DNA of 6,447 nucleotides from Chloroflexota bacterium. GTDB taxonomy: Bacteria; Chloroflexota; UBA6077; JACQUR01. How positions within the stretch are numbered: the first letter of the stretch is position 1; each line of letters starts with the position of its first letter. This document shows, piece after piece, positions 5,312-6,447 of the stretch. The notes under the pieces were generated by a model that searched no databases, was not told the DNA's origin, and saw nothing but the letters and a program-made list of their open reading frames with translations. The DNA lies in the NCBI GenBank assembly GCA_016210245.1, contig JACQUR010000467.1, forward strand, positions 1-6,447, in the 5' to 3' direction. The translations under genes and the position numbers were made by a program.

Positions 5312-6253
5312 CTACCCGGCCGTGCGCGCCTGCTGCACGCGGCGGCGCAGCAGCCAGAGCAGGAGCAGGGGCACGGCGTAGATCGGGAACCAGATCACCA
5401 GCCAGATGAGCGCGGTTGCCAGTACCTGGGTGACGCTCAGCAGGGCGGCGAGGGCCCGGGCGGCGATCTCGAAGGGGTTCCAGCCCTCAGACGGGCGAGC
5501 GTCTTTGCCCGGGGCTACCTGGCGCAGCGTGACCACGATGGTGGCCAGCTCGGCGCGGCGCTCCAGCAGCCGCTTGCGGCCCTCCAGGCGCTCGATGGTG
5601 TTCCGCACCGCGCCCAGCTCGCGCTCCAGGGTGAGGATGTCCTCCAGCTTCGTCGCTCGCTCCAGCAGCGCCAGCAGGCGGGTTTCCGTCGTGTGCAGGT
5701 TGCGGAGCTGCGCCTCCAGGTCGGTGAACTCCTCCGTCACGTCGTCGCTGCGGATGTTCTGCTCGGTGATCCTGGCCCCCTCGATGGCGCCGATGCGGTC
5801 GAGCACCTCCTGGAAGCTCTTCTGGTCCGGGGGCACGCGCAGGGTCACGGTCGCCACGTCCTGCTGCTGGGACTCGCTGAAGGTGCTGGCGAACACCATC
5901 CCGCCTACCAGGGTGGCGATCTGCTCCACCTGGCCCATCGCCTGGCGGACGTTGGGCACCGCCACCTTCACCTCGGCGGTGCGAATGATCATGCGGTCGA
6001 GCACGCTGGGCACGTTGGCCTCGACCTGGCCCGGCTTGGCCGCCGGCTTGGCCATCGTCGCCCCACCCTGGGCGGGCTGGGCCGGCGCCACGGCCCGGTC
6101 GGCTGGCGCGGCGGCGGGAGGCGCCGGCGCGGGCGCGCCGCTGGCCGGCGCCTCGGTCCTGCTGGCCAGCGGGGCGGCGGCCGGGGCGCACGCGGCCAGT
6201 GCGGCCGCGACCAGGAGCAAAGGAAGACCAATCCGGGCGAACCTGCTGCGCAT
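5312..6253 (-). CDS. DUF4349 domain lipoprotein with C-terminal membrane segment
   Basis: The 313-residue product begins with a lipoprotein signal peptide: MRSRFAR, a hydrophobic stretch, then the lipobox LAAC with the lipidated cysteine at C22. A long Ala/Pro-rich linker (about 23-80) would tether the domain away from the membrane. Residues about 85-245 match the DUF4349 pattern: RMIIRTAEVKVAV, GGMV, VTLRVPPD, then SDDVTEEFTDLEAQLRNL and a heptad-rich helical stretch (about 170-235, likely coiled coil) ending in a beta-strand. A hydrophobic segment at about 266-302 is followed by RRRVQQAR, a membrane anchor with positive charges on the cytoplasmic side. The start is ATG 6253: AAAGGAG (6266-6260) lies 6 bases before it and it gives a perfect signal peptide. 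The in-frame ATG at 6298 adds 15 charged residues and has no ribosome binding site. The function of the family is not established; a role in envelope or surface sensing is only a guess. Confidence 0.88.
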   Translation of the reverse strand: MRSRFARIGLPLLLVAAALAACAPAAAPLASRTEAPASGAPAPAPPAAAPADRAVAPAQPAQGGATMAKPAAKPGQVEANVPSVLDRMIIRTAEVKVAVPNVRQAMGQVEQIATLVGGMVFASTFSESQQQDVATVTLRVPPDQKSFQEVLDRIGAIEGARITEQNIRSDDVTEEFTDLEAQLRNLHTTETRLLALLERATKLEDILTLERELGAVRNTIERLEGRKRLLERRAELATIVVTLRQVAPGKDARPSEGWNPFEIAARALAALLSVTQVLATALIWLVIWFPIYAVPLLLLWLLRRRVQQARTAG

Positions 6254-6340
6254 CGTGAACTCCTTTCGGCTGGGTGATGGTCGTGGTGAGCGTTCCATAC
6301 CACAAGACGTTCCCAGCGCCCCGGCGGTTCCCGGTGGCCA

Positions 6341-6361
6341 GGCGGCAGGAGGCAGGCGGCA
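6341..6361. repeat. GC-rich heptamer array
   Basis: Three consecutive 7-base units, GGCGGCA, GGAGGCA and GGCGGCA, are followed by a degenerate fourth. The 7-base period is the same as in the array beside hisB, though the sequence is unrelated. It lies about 90 bases upstream of the DUF4349 start. Confidence 0.55.
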
Positions 6362-6370
6362 GCCGGCGTA

Positions 6371-6394
6371 GGGGCGGACCTGCGTGTCCGCCCC
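6371..6394. repeat. Perfect inverted repeat (9-bp stem)
   Basis: GGGGCGGAC (6371-6379) pairs with GTCCGCCCC (6386-6394) around a 6-base loop. The shape, GTAGGGGCG... with an inverted copy ending in CGCCCC, resembles dispersed palindromic repeats that I recall from Chloroflexota and cyanobacteria. There is no T-tract on either side, so a terminator role is weakly supported. Its right arm overlaps the start of the tandem repeat that follows. Confidence 0.65.
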
Positions 6395-6447
6395 GTCCTC
6401 CGCTCATCCTGAGCCCCGTCCTCCGCTCATCCTGAGCCCCGTCCTCC
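6391..6447. repeat. 23-bp tandem repeat running off the window
   Basis: Two identical 23-base units (6391-6413 and 6414-6436) and 11 bases of a third reach the window edge. Each unit starts CCCCGTCCTCC and includes the inverted repeat GCTCA-TCC-TGAGC. Units are directly adjacent with no spacer. No gene is visible in 6254-6447 apart from the leader of the minus-strand gene; the region is a repeat cluster. Confidence 0.8.

Noticed and set aside
5406..6371. 321-codon plus-strand frame opposite the DUF4349 gene
   Set aside because: It is Ser/Arg/Ala-rich with no motif, while the minus strand has a signal peptide, lipobox, domain and ribosome binding site.
6391..6447. CRISPR array
   Set aside because: The 23-bp units are directly adjacent with no spacers between them, and no cas gene is in view.

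Overview
The window is high-GC bacterial DNA with compact, tightly spaced genes, strong purine-rich ribosome binding sites and several short repeat families between and inside genes. Gene content and repeat style fit Chloroflexota or a similar high-GC environmental lineage. That is an inference; no marker gene here fixes the taxon.

Layout. Positions 3-395 (+) are the 3' end of a molybdopterin (DMSO reductase family) oxidoreductase that starts outside the window. After a 73-base gap, 469-1188 (+) encodes a protein of the aspartate/glutamate racemase superfamily, closest to the maleate isomerase / arylmalonate decarboxylase branch. It appears to begin at a non-standard ATT codon. A 174-base gap (1189-1362) with a hairpin and a possible promoter leads into a three-gene operon: E1 alpha (1363-2352), E1 beta (2354-3340) and E2 (3343-4554) of a thiamine-diphosphate- and lipoate-dependent 2-oxo acid dehydrogenase complex. 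Gaps are only 1 and 2 bases, and sequence details lean toward the acetoin dehydrogenase type. A perfect TATAAT box then precedes a lone hisB (4633-5229, histidine biosynthesis). On the minus strand, converging on hisB, 5312-6253 encodes a DUF4349 lipoprotein with a C-terminal membrane segment. The last 190 bases hold no gene, only repeats.

How the genes work together. E1 alpha and E1 beta form the decarboxylating heterotetramer, and E2 carries the swinging lipoyl arm and makes the acyl-CoA; the E3 dihydrolipoamide dehydrogenase is not in the window. The molybdo-enzyme, the decarboxylase-like protein, hisB and the DUF4349 protein have no evident functional link to the complex.

The most unusual content is the repeat load. 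A 9-bp-stem palindrome of an intergenic type sits in frame in the E2 interdomain linker. A nine-unit heptamer array forming a 24-bp-stem hairpin supplies the stop codon of hisB. A further heptamer array, a hairpin and a 23-bp tandem repeat lie upstream of the DUF4349 gene. I found no clear new defence, mobile or biosynthetic system; the repeat insertions and the ATT start are the points most worth checking.
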